From the NCBI GenBank assembly GCA_902762325.1, contig CACWNV010000010.1, forward strand, positions 1-64,000: a DNA stretch of 64,000 bases, read 5' to 3'. Positions 24,844 to 34,211 of the stretch are shown one piece after another (positions within the stretch are counted from its first letter, which is position 1; each line of letters begins with the position of its first letter). Made by a program: the position numbers and the translations under genes. The notes under the pieces were generated by a model. That model was not told the origin of the DNA. It made no database searches and worked only from the letters and a program-made list of their open reading frames with translations. Source of the stretch: an uncultured Prevotellaceae bacterium. Lineage in GTDB: Bacteria > Bacteroidota > Bacteroidia > Bacteroidales > Bacteroidaceae.

Positions 24844-25269
24844 ATGATAAGTAATGAACCATATTTAGAAGCCGAGCGTATCTTTGAGGAGCATGGAGAT
24901 GGAACATTAGAAACAGAAATGCTGTCCAACTATGCTGACTTCCTAAGAGCATGCGATGACAAGTTCTTAAACTATTTCAATATCAGTTACAATACGGAAT
25001 TAGAGGAGGATTGGAATCCTAATGATTTCGAAGAGCCATCTTACGAAGACCCTGCCATCATTCTCACACCAAAGCAAAAGTGTTCTTTTGAATATTTGGA
25101 GATAACTTGCCGAGGATATGAGTTTGATAACGGAGATGCGATCTGGTGCGAATTAGATGAAGACAACAAGTTCAAAGGTAGTGAGTGCATTAAACACTTA
25201 ATGAAACTGATGGATCCTGATGGAGATTGTGATAAATTTATTGAGCGGCATAATGCTCAACTATTATAG
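24844..25269 (+). CDS. Hypothetical acidic protein (141 aa)
   Basis: I do not recognise it. It is strongly acidic with many Asp/Glu, has no signal or membrane segment, and carries two aromatic-acidic stretches ([15 protein letters not shown], and [16 protein letters not shown]). The start at 24844 is chosen because a -7 box lies just upstream; the frame continues to TTG 24775. It sits between two probable nuclease genes. Acidic small proteins in such places are sometimes nuclease inhibitors or DNA mimics, but nothing here proves that. Confidence 0.6.
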   Translation: MISNEPYLEAERIFEEHGDGTLETEMLSNYADFLRACDDKFLNYFNISYNTELEEDWNPNDFEEPSYEDPAIILTPKQKCSFEYLEITCRGYEFDNGDAIWCELDEDNKFKGSECIKHLMKLMDPDGDCDKFIERHNAQLL

Positions 25270-25359
25270 CCAAAATTGTATTATACCATAAATAAATAAT
25301 TAGCAGGTAAAAAAAACGTTAAATAGAAAAAAAGTCTAATTATGTAGACTACTTTTATT

Positions 25360-25367
25360 TATTTTTG
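25360..25367 (+). promoter_or_regulatory. -7 promoter box of the EVE/PD-(D/E)XK operon
   Basis: TATTTTTG, 49 bp before the ATG at 25417, in a very AT-rich spacer. A -33 TTTG is not clear. Confidence 0.5.
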
Positions 25368-25416
25368 CATCACAATTAAATAACAAAAATCTATTTACTA
25401 ATTAAAACATACGAAT

Positions 25417-26982
25417 ATGAAGAAAATATTAAAGACTAATTGGGAACGCTATAAGAATAGTTTAGAAGGTAAAGAAACAATAACTCTGTTTAATCATCTG
25501 ACTACTCCAGAAGCTACGGCGGAAGATATGTTGGAGGTCATCAAACGCTTTAATCCTGAATTTGCTCGAAACACAAGCAAGAAAGAAGAAAAGAGCATGA
25601 TAGAATCATTAACCTTCTATGACAAAATAGTTAAAGAGAATCTTCCGCAAGGTGATGAAGAGTTGGGAAACTTCAATGGTGGAGAATTTTATGCATGGTT
25701 AACGCATTGCATGGCAGTAGAAGAGGAAGAAATGGATCTGTTCGATGCTCCTCAAATTGGATTTAAGAGGATACTTGGATTCAATACATTCCTTTCAATG
25801 GTATTATTTGCTAACCTACCTGACAGCTTTGTACCCAATCTCTTTGTGATGCAGTTCGAGTATTTCAAAAAGTTTGCGGAGAAATATGAGATAGAACTAC
25901 CAGAAATGCCTAAACGATCAGACTATCGGATGCGCTGGTTCTATTATCTGAGAATGTGTGATGCAATTGATAACTTTGCTATTGATAACAATCTACTTGA
26001 CCCTGGTGAATTGTGTGCATTCTTGTTTGATTATGAACTGACTAACATTAAGGAGGAAATGGAGGCAGAACATAATAAGCCGATGCCCAAGGAACCAGAA
26101 CAAGCATGGATATTGGTAGGAAACTGTAGTGAAGGTGAAAAGAATATGACGGAAGGTGTATGGCAATCGAACCAACTCACTTGCAAAGGAGACATAATGT
26201 TATTTTATGAAAAATCTCCAGTTAAGAAACTCAATGCAATTTGGACAGCATTGGAGGATGGCTTTGTTGACCCATTTGGTCCATATTACTCATATTCTAT
26301 TATTGGTAAGAAAATAGAAATACCAAGTGAGCAAGCCATTACCTATGATGATTTTAAAAACAGTGAGTATTTCAAAGTAGAGAATCGTGGAAGAGAAAGT
26401 AATTTCGTAAGCAAAAAATTCCAAGATGTCAGCGGATGGTCAGTAACTTCTAATGATTATGCAGAAATCAAACGAATGCTTGAGGCAAAAGGATTTGACA
26501 TATCTAAAATGCCGTCTTTATATGAACCTAAGTTTGATGCCTGTATAGTTATTAATGATGAAAAAGATGTTGAAAACAAACTATTAATCCCTCTTTTGGA
26601 AAAGATGGGGTTCAAAAAAGGTGAAGATTATAAGCAGCAAGTCAACTTCCCCGCAGGACATGGTTCCACAGGAAAACGCCCAGATTTTTGTCTTCATCTA
26701 AAGGGATCAGGTGTTCATTTAACCGCAAAAGTTGTTATTGAAGTTAAGTTGTTTATGAAAGATAATCCACAAATTAAGACAGATTACGGACAGGCTCTTT
26801 CTTACGCAAAATGGGGTGCTCCACAAATCTTTGTTTTGTGTGACAAGAATCAAATACGTGTATATCAGCGAAATAAGAAAGACAATGATTTTGGAGATTA
26901 TGATGATTGCAAACTTTTCCGTTGGAATCAATTAGATAATTCGGAAAAGTTCAATGAACTGAAACGTTTGTTAAGCAAATAA
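25417..26982 (+). CDS. EVE-like plus PD-(D/E)XK nuclease
   Basis: 521 residues. The N-terminal 220 are helical and unfamiliar. Residues about 225-325 (AWILVGNCSEG, then LTCKGDIMLFYEKSP) resemble an EVE/PUA-like modified-base reader. Residues 384-521 form a restriction-endonuclease fold like the N-terminus of type I HsdR: RPDF supplies Asp 423 and VVIEVKL supplies Glu 442 and Lys 444, followed by DYGQALSYAKW and IFVLCDKNQIRVYQ. Reader plus nuclease is the plan of type IV modification-dependent restriction enzymes. The next gene begins 2 bp after the stop, so it shares a transcript with the DNA-binding protein and Doc. Cleavage has not been shown for this protein. Confidence 0.65.
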   Translation: MKKILKTNWERYKNSLEGKETITLFNHLTTPEATAEDMLEVIKRFNPEFARNTSKKEEKSMIESLTFYDKIVKENLPQGDEELGNFNGGEFYAWLTHCMAVEEEEMDLFDAPQIGFKRILGFNTFLSMVLFANLPDSFVPNLFVMQFEYFKKFAEKYEIELPEMPKRSDYRMRWFYYLRMCDAIDNFAIDNNLLDPGELCAFLFDYELTNIKEEMEAEHNKPMPKEPEQAWILVGNCSEGEKNMTEGVWQSNQLTCKGDIMLFYEKSPVKKLNAIWTALEDGFVDPFGPYYSYSIIGKKIEIPSEQAITYDDFKNSEYFKVENRGRESNFVSKKFQDVSGWSVTSNDYAEIKRMLEAKGFDISKMPSLYEPKFDACIVINDEKDVENKLLIPLLEKMGFKKGEDYKQQVNFPAGHGSTGKRPDFCLHLKGSGVHLTAKVVIEVKLFMKDNPQIKTDYGQALSYAKWGAPQIFVLCDKNQIRVYQRNKKDNDFGDYDDCKLFRWNQLDNSEKFNELKRLLSK

Positions 26983-26984
26983 TT

Positions 26985-27986
26985 ATGGCAAAAGATTTAA
27001 CAACATCAGAAATAAGTAGGCAGAATATTCTGAACAACCCAGTGGCTTTGCCTCGAATCCGAGAAGCTTTGGAGATTAAGCCTCTTGAATACAAAGGTAT
27101 GTTATATATAACAAAACAGATGGCTGCAGATTTCTATGAGGTAGATTTGCGTACAATAGAGAATTGTTTGTCTGCAAATGAAGATGAACTCAGAAAGAAT
27201 GGTTACAGTGTCTGGAAAGGTAACTCATTGAAAGAGTTTAAGTTACATTTTGCTCCCGAAATCGATTTCGGGAGCAAAATAACACAACTTGGGCTATTTG
27301 ACTTCCGCTCATTCCTCAACATCGGTATGCTACTTACCACAAGTGAGAAGGCAAAGCAGGTTCGCAGTCTTATACTTGATATTGTTATTTCAGTTATCAA
27401 TGAAAAGACTGGTGGTGGAACAAAGTATATTAATCGTCGCGACAAAAATTATGTTATATCTGCTGTTCAAGAGGAGAATTATCATAAGAAACTGACAGAA
27501 GCTATCAGGGATTATGTGGATGGACACAAGACATTCAAATATTCTACTATCATTGACATGATTTACAAAGCAGTGTTCTGTGAGAAGGCTAAAGAGTATA
27601 AGAAACTGCTTGATTTAAGTGAGAAGGATAACTTACGTAGAACTCTTTATTCAGAGGTATTGGTGTCAGTATCAGCTTTTGAGAATCATGTGGCTGAAAC
27701 TATTAAGGCAAAGGCAAAAGAAACCGGACCTGTGACAGTTGAAGAAGTTGGACAATTCATCAAAGAACTATCAGCAATGCCTTTTGTAAAACCTATCATA
27801 GAGGACGCCAGAACAAAGATGGCCTCTCGTGATTTCGCACTTCGTGATGTTTATCATGATAATATAGCAGAATACCTGAAAGCCGTATCGCCAGAAGAAT
27901 ATGAAAAATTCATTGGTAGTCAATCTGTGGATTTTGACCACCTATTAGATGAAAATAAAGCCGTACTTGATCGTTTAAAGCAATAA
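26985..27986 (+). CDS. DNA-binding protein upstream of doc, probable antitoxin or regulator
   Basis: 333 residues, no signal peptide. Residues about 35-75 (GMLYITKQMAADFYEVDLRT, then IENCL) look like a helix-turn-helix that reads DNA, as in the N-terminus of RhuM/ORF6N-type proteins. A second block (FLNIGMLLTTSEKAKQVRSL) resembles BRO/Rha-type prophage regulators. The C-terminal 150 residues are helical. Proteins of this kind are found just before Doc toxins, and here doc follows after 12 bp. Neutralisation of Doc is inferred from this position. A 34-bp perfect palindrome lies inside the gene at 27247-27280. Confidence 0.65.
   Translation: MAKDLTTSEISRQNILNNPVALPRIREALEIKPLEYKGMLYITKQMAADFYEVDLRTIENCLSANEDELRKNGYSVWKGNSLKEFKLHFAPEIDFGSKITQLGLFDFRSFLNIGMLLTTSEKAKQVRSLILDIVISVINEKTGGGTKYINRRDKNYVISAVQEENYHKKLTEAIRDYVDGHKTFKYSTIIDMIYKAVFCEKAKEYKKLLDLSEKDNLRRTLYSEVLVSVSAFENHVAETIKAKAKETGPVTVEEVGQFIKELSAMPFVKPIIEDARTKMASRDFALRDVYHDNIAEYLKAVSPEEYEKFIGSQSVDFDHLLDENKAVLDRLKQ
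27247..27280. repeat. 34-bp perfect palindrome inside the doc partner gene
   Basis: The left half ATTTTGCTCCCGAAATC and right half GATTTCGGGAGCAAAAT pair over 17 bp with no loop and no mismatch. It encodes FAPEIDFGSK. It could be an operator for the protein itself or a site for a dimeric recombinase or nuclease. Confidence 0.9.
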
Positions 27987-27998
27987 GGAGGAAGTAGT

Positions 27999-28454
27999 AT
28001 GGCAAACCTATCATATATAGACTACGACGAAGCACTTGCTATCTACTACAAGACTGTAGAGAAAAGTGGTGGCGGAATGGCAGGAGTGCGTGATGAAGGT
28101 GGTATAAGATCAACGCTTGAGTTTGTACAAGACGATTTATACTATCCAGAGATAGCTGACAAGGCAGCATATTTGATGTATAGCTTGTGTAAAGGACATT
28201 ATTTTGCAGATTGTAATAAACGTATTTCCATCACGTTGACATTGTCTTTTTTCTTAAGAAATGGCTATATGTATTTGGTAAAAGATTTCATGGAGGAAAT
28301 AGAGGCTATCGGCTATCATGTCGCCGCAGGACATATTGATCGTGGCCTTCTAACAGAAATCATGAAATGTATTGTCAACAATGAGGACTACAGTGAATCC
28401 ATTAAACTGGAATTGTTGGAGGCAATGAGTAAAGATATTGGGTTTTCTGAATAA
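27999..28454 (+). CDS. doc: Doc/Fic family toxin
   Basis: 151 residues of the death-on-curing branch of Fic proteins. The N-terminus YIDYDEALAIY is typical of Doc, and the active-site motif HYFADCNKR is at residues 67-75, the H-x-F-x-D-x-N-K-R form. Phage P1 Doc phosphorylates EF-Tu to stop translation. The motif is intact, so the toxin should be active. It ends the operon that starts with the EVE/PD-(D/E)XK nuclease. The partner just upstream is much larger than the P1 antitoxin Phd and unrelated to it. Confidence 0.85.
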   Translation: MANLSYIDYDEALAIYYKTVEKSGGGMAGVRDEGGIRSTLEFVQDDLYYPEIADKAAYLMYSLCKGHYFADCNKRISITLTLSFFLRNGYMYLVKDFMEEIEAIGYHVAAGHIDRGLLTEIMKCIVNNEDYSESIKLELLEAMSKDIGFSE

Positions 28455-28616
28455 TTCAATATCCAAGAGGTATAACATCAAAAAACATCCTGAACTGGAT
28501 AACAATTGTAAATCCACTCAAAAACAATTTTGACGATAACTTCACAATAGGATGTTGCAAATCGAGCGAAACGCAAAAAACTCCATTACTATTCACTTTG
28601 CGGCTCATAGCAAACA

Positions 28617-28650
28617 AAAAAGTCTGTTCGAAAGTTTCGAACAGACTTTT
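28617..28650 (-). terminator. Terminator of the ribosomal operon
   Basis: A perfect stem, AAAAGTCTGTTCGAAA with its complement and a 2-3 base loop. On the minus strand it is followed by a T-run, 21 bp after the rplQ stop. It can also end doc transcription on plus. The 160 bp between doc and this hairpin hold nothing else I recognise. Confidence 0.85.
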
Positions 28651-28670
28651 CATATAGTTGACCATCTAAA

Positions 28671-29150
28671 TTATTCTGCTTTTTCCTCTTCTGCTACGGG
28701 AGCTTCAACAGCTGCCTCTTCAGTCTTAGGAGCAGAAGACTTACGGCTACGACGAGTTTTCTTAGCAGCCTTCGGAGCCTTTGCCATGTTCTCATCAAAG
28801 TCTACGAGTTCGATGAAAGCAATGGGAGCAGCATCACCTCTGCGGAAACCGAGCTTAATCACACGGGTATAGCCTCCGGGACGATCGGCGATCTTCGGAG
28901 CGACAACGCCAAACAATTCCTTGATGGCTTCCTTGTTCTGTAAATAGCTGAATACAACACGACGTGAATGAGTTGAATCATCCTTACACTTTGTGATAAG
29001 GGGCTCAACATAGGTCTTGAGTGCCTTTGCCTTGGCAAGGGTCGTAGTGATTCTTTTGTGCATGATCAGCGAAATGGCCATGTTGGCAAGCATGGCACGG
29101 CGATGATCTGCAGTACGGCCCAGATGGTTAAATTTTTTATTATGTCTCAT
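28671..29150 (-). CDS. rplQ: 50S ribosomal protein L17
   Basis: 159 residues. The conserved start [20 protein letters not shown] and the [14 protein letters not shown] strand identify L17, which sits near the exit of the large-subunit tunnel. The last 40 residues are an Ala/Glu-rich and Lys-rich tail ([12 protein letters not shown]) seen in Bacteroidetes L17 and absent from E. coli. It is the last gene of the operon, 6 bp after rpoA. Confidence 0.97.
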   Translation of the reverse strand: MRHNKKFNHLGRTADHRRAMLANMAISLIMHKRITTTLAKAKALKTYVEPLITKCKDDSTHSRRVVFSYLQNKEAIKELFGVVAPKIADRPGGYTRVIKLGFRRGDAAPIAFIELVDFDENMAKAPKAAKKTRRSRKSSAPKTEEAAVEAPVAEEEKAE

Positions 29151-29156
29151 TTTCTG

Positions 29157-30149
29157 TTACTCTTTATCAAGTTTATACTTTGAAATATCAGTTCCAAACG
29201 TAAGATTCAGACTCTCGAGCAAATCATCAAGCTCTGAAAGCGATTTCTTTCCGAAGTTGCGGAACTTGAGGAGGTCGGTCTTGTTATACTGCACGAGATC
29301 ACCAAGTGTATCAACATCAGCAGCCTTCAGACAGTTGAGAGCACGAACACTCAGGTTCATGTCTACAAGCTTGGTCTTCAGCAACTGACGCATGTGCAGA
29401 ATCTCTTCATCAAACTCCTGGTTGTTGTCCTGATCAGGATTCTCAAGGGTAATCTTCTCATCAGAGAACAACATGAAGTGATAGATAAGAATCTTTGCAG
29501 CCTCTTTCAGTGCATCCTTCGGATGGATGGAACCATCCGTTGTGACTTCAACGACGAGCTTATCGTAGTCAGTCTTCTGCTCAACACGATATGGCTCAAC
29601 TGAATACTTCACATTACGGATTGGGGTGTAGATAGAATCGATTGGAATTACGTTGACATCTGTGCAGAATTCACGGTTCTCATCAGCGGGGACATAGCCA
29701 CGTCCCTTGTTGAGTGTGAGATCAATCTGCATGGTAGCCTTAGCATCTAAATGACAAATCACCAAATCGGGGTTTAACACTTCAAATCCAGTCAGATACT
29801 TACCTATATCACCAGCTTTGAATTCGGTGGAATTCTCTACGGTGATACTAACTTTCTCATTCTCGAATTCTTCTACTACTTGCTTGAATCGAACTTGTTT
29901 GAGATTCAAAATAATGTTGGTAACATCTTCCATTACACCAGGTACAGAGGAAAACTCATGCTCCACACCGGAAATCTTGATGGTGTTGATTGCATAGCCC
30001 TCAAGTGATGAAAGAAGAATGCGGCGAAGAGCGTTACCTATAGTAACACCGAAGCCTGGCTCTAACGGACGGAATTCGAACTTGCCGAAGTGGTCGTTAG
30101 CTTCCAACATTACAACTTTATCAGGTTTTTGAAATGCTAATATCGCCAT
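29157..30149 (-). CDS. rpoA: RNA polymerase alpha subunit
   Basis: 330 residues. The N-terminal dimerisation domain includes [20 protein letters not shown], and the C-terminal DNA-binding domain (about 255-325) includes [14 protein letters not shown] and [16 protein letters not shown]. It assembles the core polymerase. It lies between rpsD and rplQ as in other alpha operons. Confidence 0.98.
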   Translation of the reverse strand: MAILAFQKPDKVVMLEANDHFGKFEFRPLEPGFGVTIGNALRRILLSSLEGYAINTIKISGVEHEFSSVPGVMEDVTNIILNLKQVRFKQVVEEFENEKVSITVENSTEFKAGDIGKYLTGFEVLNPDLVICHLDAKATMQIDLTLNKGRGYVPADENREFCTDVNVIPIDSIYTPIRNVKYSVEPYRVEQKTDYDKLVVEVTTDGSIHPKDALKEAAKILIYHFMLFSDEKITLENPDQDNNQEFDEEILHMRQLLKTKLVDMNLSVRALNCLKAADVDTLGDLVQYNKTDLLKFRNFGKKSLSELDDLLESLNLTFGTDISKYKLDKE

Positions 30150-30163
30150 TAATTTATGATTTA

Positions 30164-30769
30164 TTATTTAGAGTACAACTCAACGATTAACTGCTCCTTA
30201 ATATTCTCAGGGATATCGGCACGCTCCGGCTTGTGGAGGAACTTACCGCTCTTAGAATTATCATCCCACTCGATCCATGGATACTTGCTATGATTGAAAC
30301 CTGCCAGCGCAGCATCGATAACCTCAAGAGACTTTGACTTCTCACGAACGCCAACAATCATTCCGGGTTTAACTGAGAAAGAAGGAATGTTCACTACCTT
30401 ACCGTCAACGACGATATGCTTGTGACCAACCAACTGACGAGCTGCTGCACGTGTGGGAGCAATACCGAGACGGAACACTACGTTGTCGAGACGACTCTCA
30501 AGATTCTGAAGCAGAACCTCACCAGTAATTCCTTCAGCCTTTGCTGCCTTTTCAAACATATTACGGAACTGACGCTCTAGTACTCCGTAAGTGTATTTAG
30601 CCTTTTGCTTCTCTGCCAACATGACACCATACTCAGAAGTCTTGCGACGACGGTTATTGCCATGCTGTCCAGGAGGGAAGTTTCTCTTGGACAAAACTTT
30701 GTCTGCGCCGAAGATGGGTTCTCCAAAACGGCGAGCAATCTTAGATTTCGGACCTATATACTTTGCCAT
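30164..30769 (-). CDS. rpsD: 30S ribosomal protein S4
   Basis: 201 residues. [16 protein letters not shown] and the S4 RNA-binding motif ([20 protein letters not shown], then [10 protein letters not shown]) are intact. S4 starts assembly of the 16S 5' domain and in other bacteria represses its own operon. There is no zinc-finger Cys cluster, so this is the Cys-free form. Confidence 0.98.
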   Translation of the reverse strand: MAKYIGPKSKIARRFGEPIFGADKVLSKRNFPPGQHGNNRRRKTSEYGVMLAEKQKAKYTYGVLERQFRNMFEKAAKAEGITGEVLLQNLESRLDNVVFRLGIAPTRAAARQLVGHKHIVVDGKVVNIPSFSVKPGMIVGVREKSKSLEVIDAALAGFNHSKYPWIEWDDNSKSGKFLHKPERADIPENIKEQLIVELYSK

Positions 30770-30789
30770 ATACTTAATTAAATAATTCT

Positions 30790-31179
30790 TTAAACTTTAC
30801 GACGCTTCGGAGGACGGCAGCCATTGTGTGGCAGCGGAGTAACGTCAACGATTTCAATCACTTCAATACCTGCACCATGTACGGCACGGATGGCAGACTC
30901 ACGTCCATTACCCGGACCTTTAACGTATGCCTTCACCTTACGAAGACCAAGATCAAAAGCTACCTTTGCACAATCCTCACCAGCCATCTGGGCAGCATAA
31001 GGAGTGTTCTTCTTTGAGCCGCGGAAACCCATCTTACCAGCTGAAGACCAAGAAATAGCCTGACCTTCGCTGTTTGTCAAGGTAACAATGATATTATTAA
31101 ATGAACTGTGTACGTGAAGCTGACCGATAGCGTCAACACGTACGTTTCTTTTTTTAGATGTTGCTTGTTTCTTTGCCAT
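30790..31179 (-). CDS. rpsK: 30S ribosomal protein S11
   Basis: 129 residues. [18 protein letters not shown] and the C-terminal [15 protein letters not shown] are diagnostic for S11 of the 30S platform. The start follows the rpsM stop by 79 bp, a spacer with no clear promoter. Confidence 0.98.
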   Translation of the reverse strand: MAKKQATSKKRNVRVDAIGQLHVHSSFNNIIVTLTNSEGQAISWSSAGKMGFRGSKKNTPYAAQMAGEDCAKVAFDLGLRKVKAYVKGPGNGRESAIRAVHGAGIEVIEIVDVTPLPHNGCRPPKRRKV

Positions 31180-31258
31180 AATCTTTGTTAGCTTAGTGTT
31201 CAGAGTACAATGTCAGAGTGAATAAAAGAACTCACGACACACCACTCTCAACTAAATT

Positions 31259-31627
31259 TTACTTAGTAGCTTTCTTCTTATTAGCAACAGTCTTCTTCTT
31301 TCCCTTACGGGTACGAGCATTGTTCTTAGTACTTTGACCACGAACCGGAAGACCGTGACGATGACGCACTCCACGATAGCAACCAATATCCATCAGTCGC
31401 TTGATATTCATCTGGATCTCACTGCGGAGATCACCTTCAACTTTGAATTCAGCACCGATAATTTCACGGATCTTAGCTGCCTGATCATCGCTCCATTCGT
31501 TGACCTTCAGGTCGCGGCTGACGCCGGCTTTATCCAATATCTTTGCTGAACTACTTCGACCTATACCATAGATATAAGTCAATGCGATTTCGCCACGCTT
31601 ATTCTGGGGCAAATCTACTCCAACAAT
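31259..31627 (-). CDS. rpsM: 30S ribosomal protein S13, start codon unclear
   Basis: S13 is recognisable from [20 protein letters not shown] onward and ends with the basic [15 protein letters not shown] tail. Relatives begin MAIRIVGVDLP, but here the in-frame codons before IVGVDLP are TGA-AAC-TTA, with no ATG, GTG or TTG. I list the frame from the ATT at 31627. The first conventional start codon is TTG at 31612, which would lose five more residues. A -7 box lies just upstream, so transcription may begin close to the start. Possible explanations are an ATT start, a truncated protein, or an assembly error. Confidence 0.85.
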   Translation of the reverse strand: MVGVDLPQNKRGEIALTYIYGIGRSSSAKILDKAGVSRDLKVNEWSDDQAAKIREIIGAEFKVEGDLRSEIQMNIKRLMDIGCYRGVRHRHGLPVRGQSTKNNARTRKGKKKTVANKKKATK

Positions 31628-31654
31628 TAAGTTTCAAATTTTGCAAAAAGCATG

Positions 31655-31662
31655 CAAAGGTA
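31655..31662 (-). promoter_or_regulatory. Possible internal promoter before rpsM
   Basis: Minus strand reads TACCTTTG followed by CATGC, 28 bp above the rpsM frame. The rpmJ-rpsM gap is 80 bp, longer than most gaps in this operon. No -33 TTTG is seen. Confidence 0.4.
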
Positions 31663-31707
31663 AGAAAAAACAATGGATTTTCCTTACCTTGTTATGCTTA
31701 TTTAACA

Positions 31708-31824
31708 TTAGCCCTGACGCAATTTGTACTTAGGGTTCTTTTTGTTGATAACGAACAGACGACCTTTACGACGTACAATCTTACAATCATCGTTACGCTT
31801 CTTAATTGATGCTCTAGTCTTCAT
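31708..31824 (-). CDS. rpmJ: 50S ribosomal protein L36
   Basis: 38 residues beginning [10 protein letters not shown] and ending NPKYKLRQG. It is the Cys-poor form of L36: the four zinc ligands of the classical CxxC...C...H form are reduced to a single Cys. It lies between infA and rpsM, its usual place. Too short to be caught by a 60-codon filter but unmistakable. Confidence 0.93.
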   Translation of the reverse strand: MKTRASIKKRNDDCKIVRRKGRLFVINKKNPKYKLRQG

Positions 31825-31835
31825 ATCTTTATTTA

Positions 31836-32054
31836 TTATTTATATCTGAACACGATTCTGCCTTTTGTCAGGTCATAAGGGCTCATCTCTACCTTCACTT
31901 TATCACCAGGAAGGATCTTGATGTAATGCATTCTCATCTTACCTGAGATATGCGCAATAATCTGAACCCCGTTTTCAAGTTCTACTCGGAACATTGCATT
32001 TGAGAGACTCTCAACAATCGTCCCATCCTGTTCTATAGCGGATTGTTTTGCCAT
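31836..32054 (-). CDS. infA: Translation initiation factor IF-1
   Basis: 72 residues forming one S1-like OB fold: [20 protein letters not shown], then [20 protein letters not shown] and [11 protein letters not shown]. It occupies the ribosomal A site during initiation. It starts 3 bp after map. Confidence 0.97.
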   Translation of the reverse strand: MAKQSAIEQDGTIVESLSNAMFRVELENGVQIIAHISGKMRMHYIKILPGDKVKVEMSPYDLTKGRIVFRYK

Positions 32055-32057
32055 AAA

Positions 32058-32855
32058 TTATAATTCTACTTGATACTGTTCTACTTCTTCAAACGAAGAT
32101 AAAATCTCAGCTTTTCCTCTGCGGATGGCAATGGTATGCTCGAAATGAGCAGCGGGCTTGCCATCGCGGGTCTTTACTGTCCAGCGGTCATCCATCAGCC
32201 AGATGTCTCGTTTTCCCATCGTAATCATTGGCTCAATGGCGATACACATGCCTGCCTTAAGAAATGCACCGTTTCCACGACGACCATAATTTGGTACTTG
32301 AGGATCTTCATGCATCTCACGGCCAATACCATGACCGGTCAGTTCACGCACTACACCATATCCCTGTGCCTCACAATAGTTCTGGACCGTATAGCCGATA
32401 TCTCCCACGTGCTTTCCTGCAACTGCTTGTTCTATGCCCAGATACAAAGACTCCTTTGTTGTCTTCAACAACTGACGGATTTCGTCTGACACTTCTCCTA
32501 CACAGAAAGTATAGCAGGAATCACCGTTAAAACCGTCTAAGAGTGTACCACAATCAACAGAAATAATATCTCCGTCACGTAATACTGTCTTGTCATCTGG
32601 TATGCCATGAACTACAACATCATTAACTGATGTGCAGATACTAGCGGGAAACGGCCCTCCATAAGGATTGGGAAAATTCTTGAATGTAGGTATAGCACCA
32701 TTATCGCGTATAAATTCTTCCGCAATCTTATCCAGCTGGAGGGTCGTCACACCTGGTTTAATATGTTTAGCCAATTCGCCGAGAGTCTTTCCAACAAGTT
32801 GGTTTGCACGGCGCATCAACTCAATCTCATCTTCTGTCTTCAGAAATATCTTCAT
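32058..32855 (-). CDS. map: Methionine aminopeptidase type I
   Basis: 265 residues. The metal ligands are visible: GDIISVDCGTLLDGFNGD (two Asp), GHGIGREMHE (His), IEPMIT (Glu) and FEHTIAI (Glu region). It removes the initiator Met from new proteins. It sits between secY and infA, as in many bacteria. Confidence 0.96.
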   Translation of the reverse strand: MKIFLKTEDEIELMRRANQLVGKTLGELAKHIKPGVTTLQLDKIAEEFIRDNGAIPTFKNFPNPYGGPFPASICTSVNDVVVHGIPDDKTVLRDGDIISVDCGTLLDGFNGDSCYTFCVGEVSDEIRQLLKTTKESLYLGIEQAVAGKHVGDIGYTVQNYCEAQGYGVVRELTGHGIGREMHEDPQVPNYGRRGNGAFLKAGMCIAIEPMITMGKRDIWLMDDRWTVKTRDGKPAAHFEHTIAIRRGKAEILSSFEEVEQYQVEL

Positions 32856-32868
32856 CCCGCAGGATTAA

Positions 32869-34206
32869 TTAATAAGCAGATACTCCACCGTTACGAGTAT
32901 GTCCCGAGTTCAAAAGACCGTCATAATGACGCATCATCAGATGGCTTTCAATCTGCTGCAATGTATCGATGACGACACCGACAAGAATCAGCAGAGAAGT
33001 ACCTCCGAAGAACTGAGAGAATGCCTGTTGTACGTTAAGTAATCCAGCAAGAGCAGGCATGACAGCAATGAATGCAATAAACAGAGAACCGGGGAGAGTA
33101 ATGCGCGACATGATTGTGTCGATATAATTTGCAGTGTCCTTACCTGGCTTAACTCCGGGAATAAATCCATTATTACGCTTCATATCCTCTGCCATCTGCG
33201 TGGGATTCAACGTGATAGCTGTGTAGAAATAAGTAAATGCGATAATCAGAATCACATAAATTATATTATACAACAGACTACGGTTGTCGAGCAGAGAACG
33301 GACCAGCCAGCTGGCATTATCCGACTGATACTGTACGATGGCCAGCGGAATGAACATCAAAGCCTGAGCAAAGATGATAGGCATCACGTTAGCTGCGAAC
33401 AACTTCAGAGGAATATACTGACGGGCACCACCGTACTGCTTGTTACCCACAAGACGCTTTGCATACTGTACAGGCACCTTACGAACGCCCTGAACCAATA
33501 AGATGGCAGCACATATCACAGCATAAAGTATAAGAATCTCAACGATGAACATCACAAGTCCACCACCGGAAATGGCTGTAAATCTGGAACTGAGTTCCTG
33601 GATGAAAGCCTGTGGCAAACGAGCGATAATACCAATCATAATGATTAATGATATACCGTTTCCGATTCCTTTATCTGTTATACGTTCACCCAACCACAGA
33701 ATGAACATACTTCCAGCTGCAAGGATGATTGTAGCAGGGAACATGAATACTTCCCAAGAGATGCCAGAAGCCAGAGCCTGGCTTGCCTGCATCCTTAAGT
33801 TCAAGAGGTAAGACGGTGCCTGGAAGAGCAGAATAGCTACAGTCAGGATACGCGTATACCAACTTATTTTCTTGCGCCCGCTCTCGCCCTCACGCTGCAA
33901 CTTCTGGAAATAAGGTACAGCGACAGCAAGAAGCTGCATAACGATAGAAGCTGAGATATATGGCATGATTCCAAGTGCAAAGATAGACGCATTGGAAAAC
34001 GCACCACCAGAGAACATGTCCAACAGCGACATCAAGCCGCCAGCGGTTTGCGACTGTAGTTTTTCCAACATGGCCGGGTTGATACCAGGAAGTACAACAA
34101 ACGAGCCGAAACGGTAAATAGCCGTAAACAGAAGAGTAATGAGAAGTCGCTGACGCAAATCCTCTATCTTCCAACAGTTCTTCAGGTACTCAATTAACTT
34201 CTTCAT
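32869..34206 (-). CDS. secY: Preprotein translocase subunit SecY
   Basis: 445 residues with ten hydrophobic helices. The plug/pore region FGSFVVLPGINP and the signature GIGNGISLIIMIGI are present, as is the loop NPTQMAEDMKRNNGFIPG before helix 9. It forms the membrane channel for secreted proteins, including the SusC, SusD and glycosidases encoded nearby. It begins 5 bp after rplO. Confidence 0.97.
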   Translation of the reverse strand: MKKLIEYLKNCWKIEDLRQRLLITLLFTAIYRFGSFVVLPGINPAMLEKLQSQTAGGLMSLLDMFSGGAFSNASIFALGIMPYISASIVMQLLAVAVPYFQKLQREGESGRKKISWYTRILTVAILLFQAPSYLLNLRMQASQALASGISWEVFMFPATIILAAGSMFILWLGERITDKGIGNGISLIIMIGIIARLPQAFIQELSSRFTAISGGGLVMFIVEILILYAVICAAILLVQGVRKVPVQYAKRLVGNKQYGGARQYIPLKLFAANVMPIIFAQALMFIPLAIVQYQSDNASWLVRSLLDNRSLLYNIIYVILIIAFTYFYTAITLNPTQMAEDMKRNNGFIPGVKPGKDTANYIDTIMSRITLPGSLFIAFIAVMPALAGLLNVQQAFSQFFGGTSLLILVGVVIDTLQQIESHLMMRHYDGLLNSGHTRNGGVSAY

Positions 34207-34211
34207 TGTTG

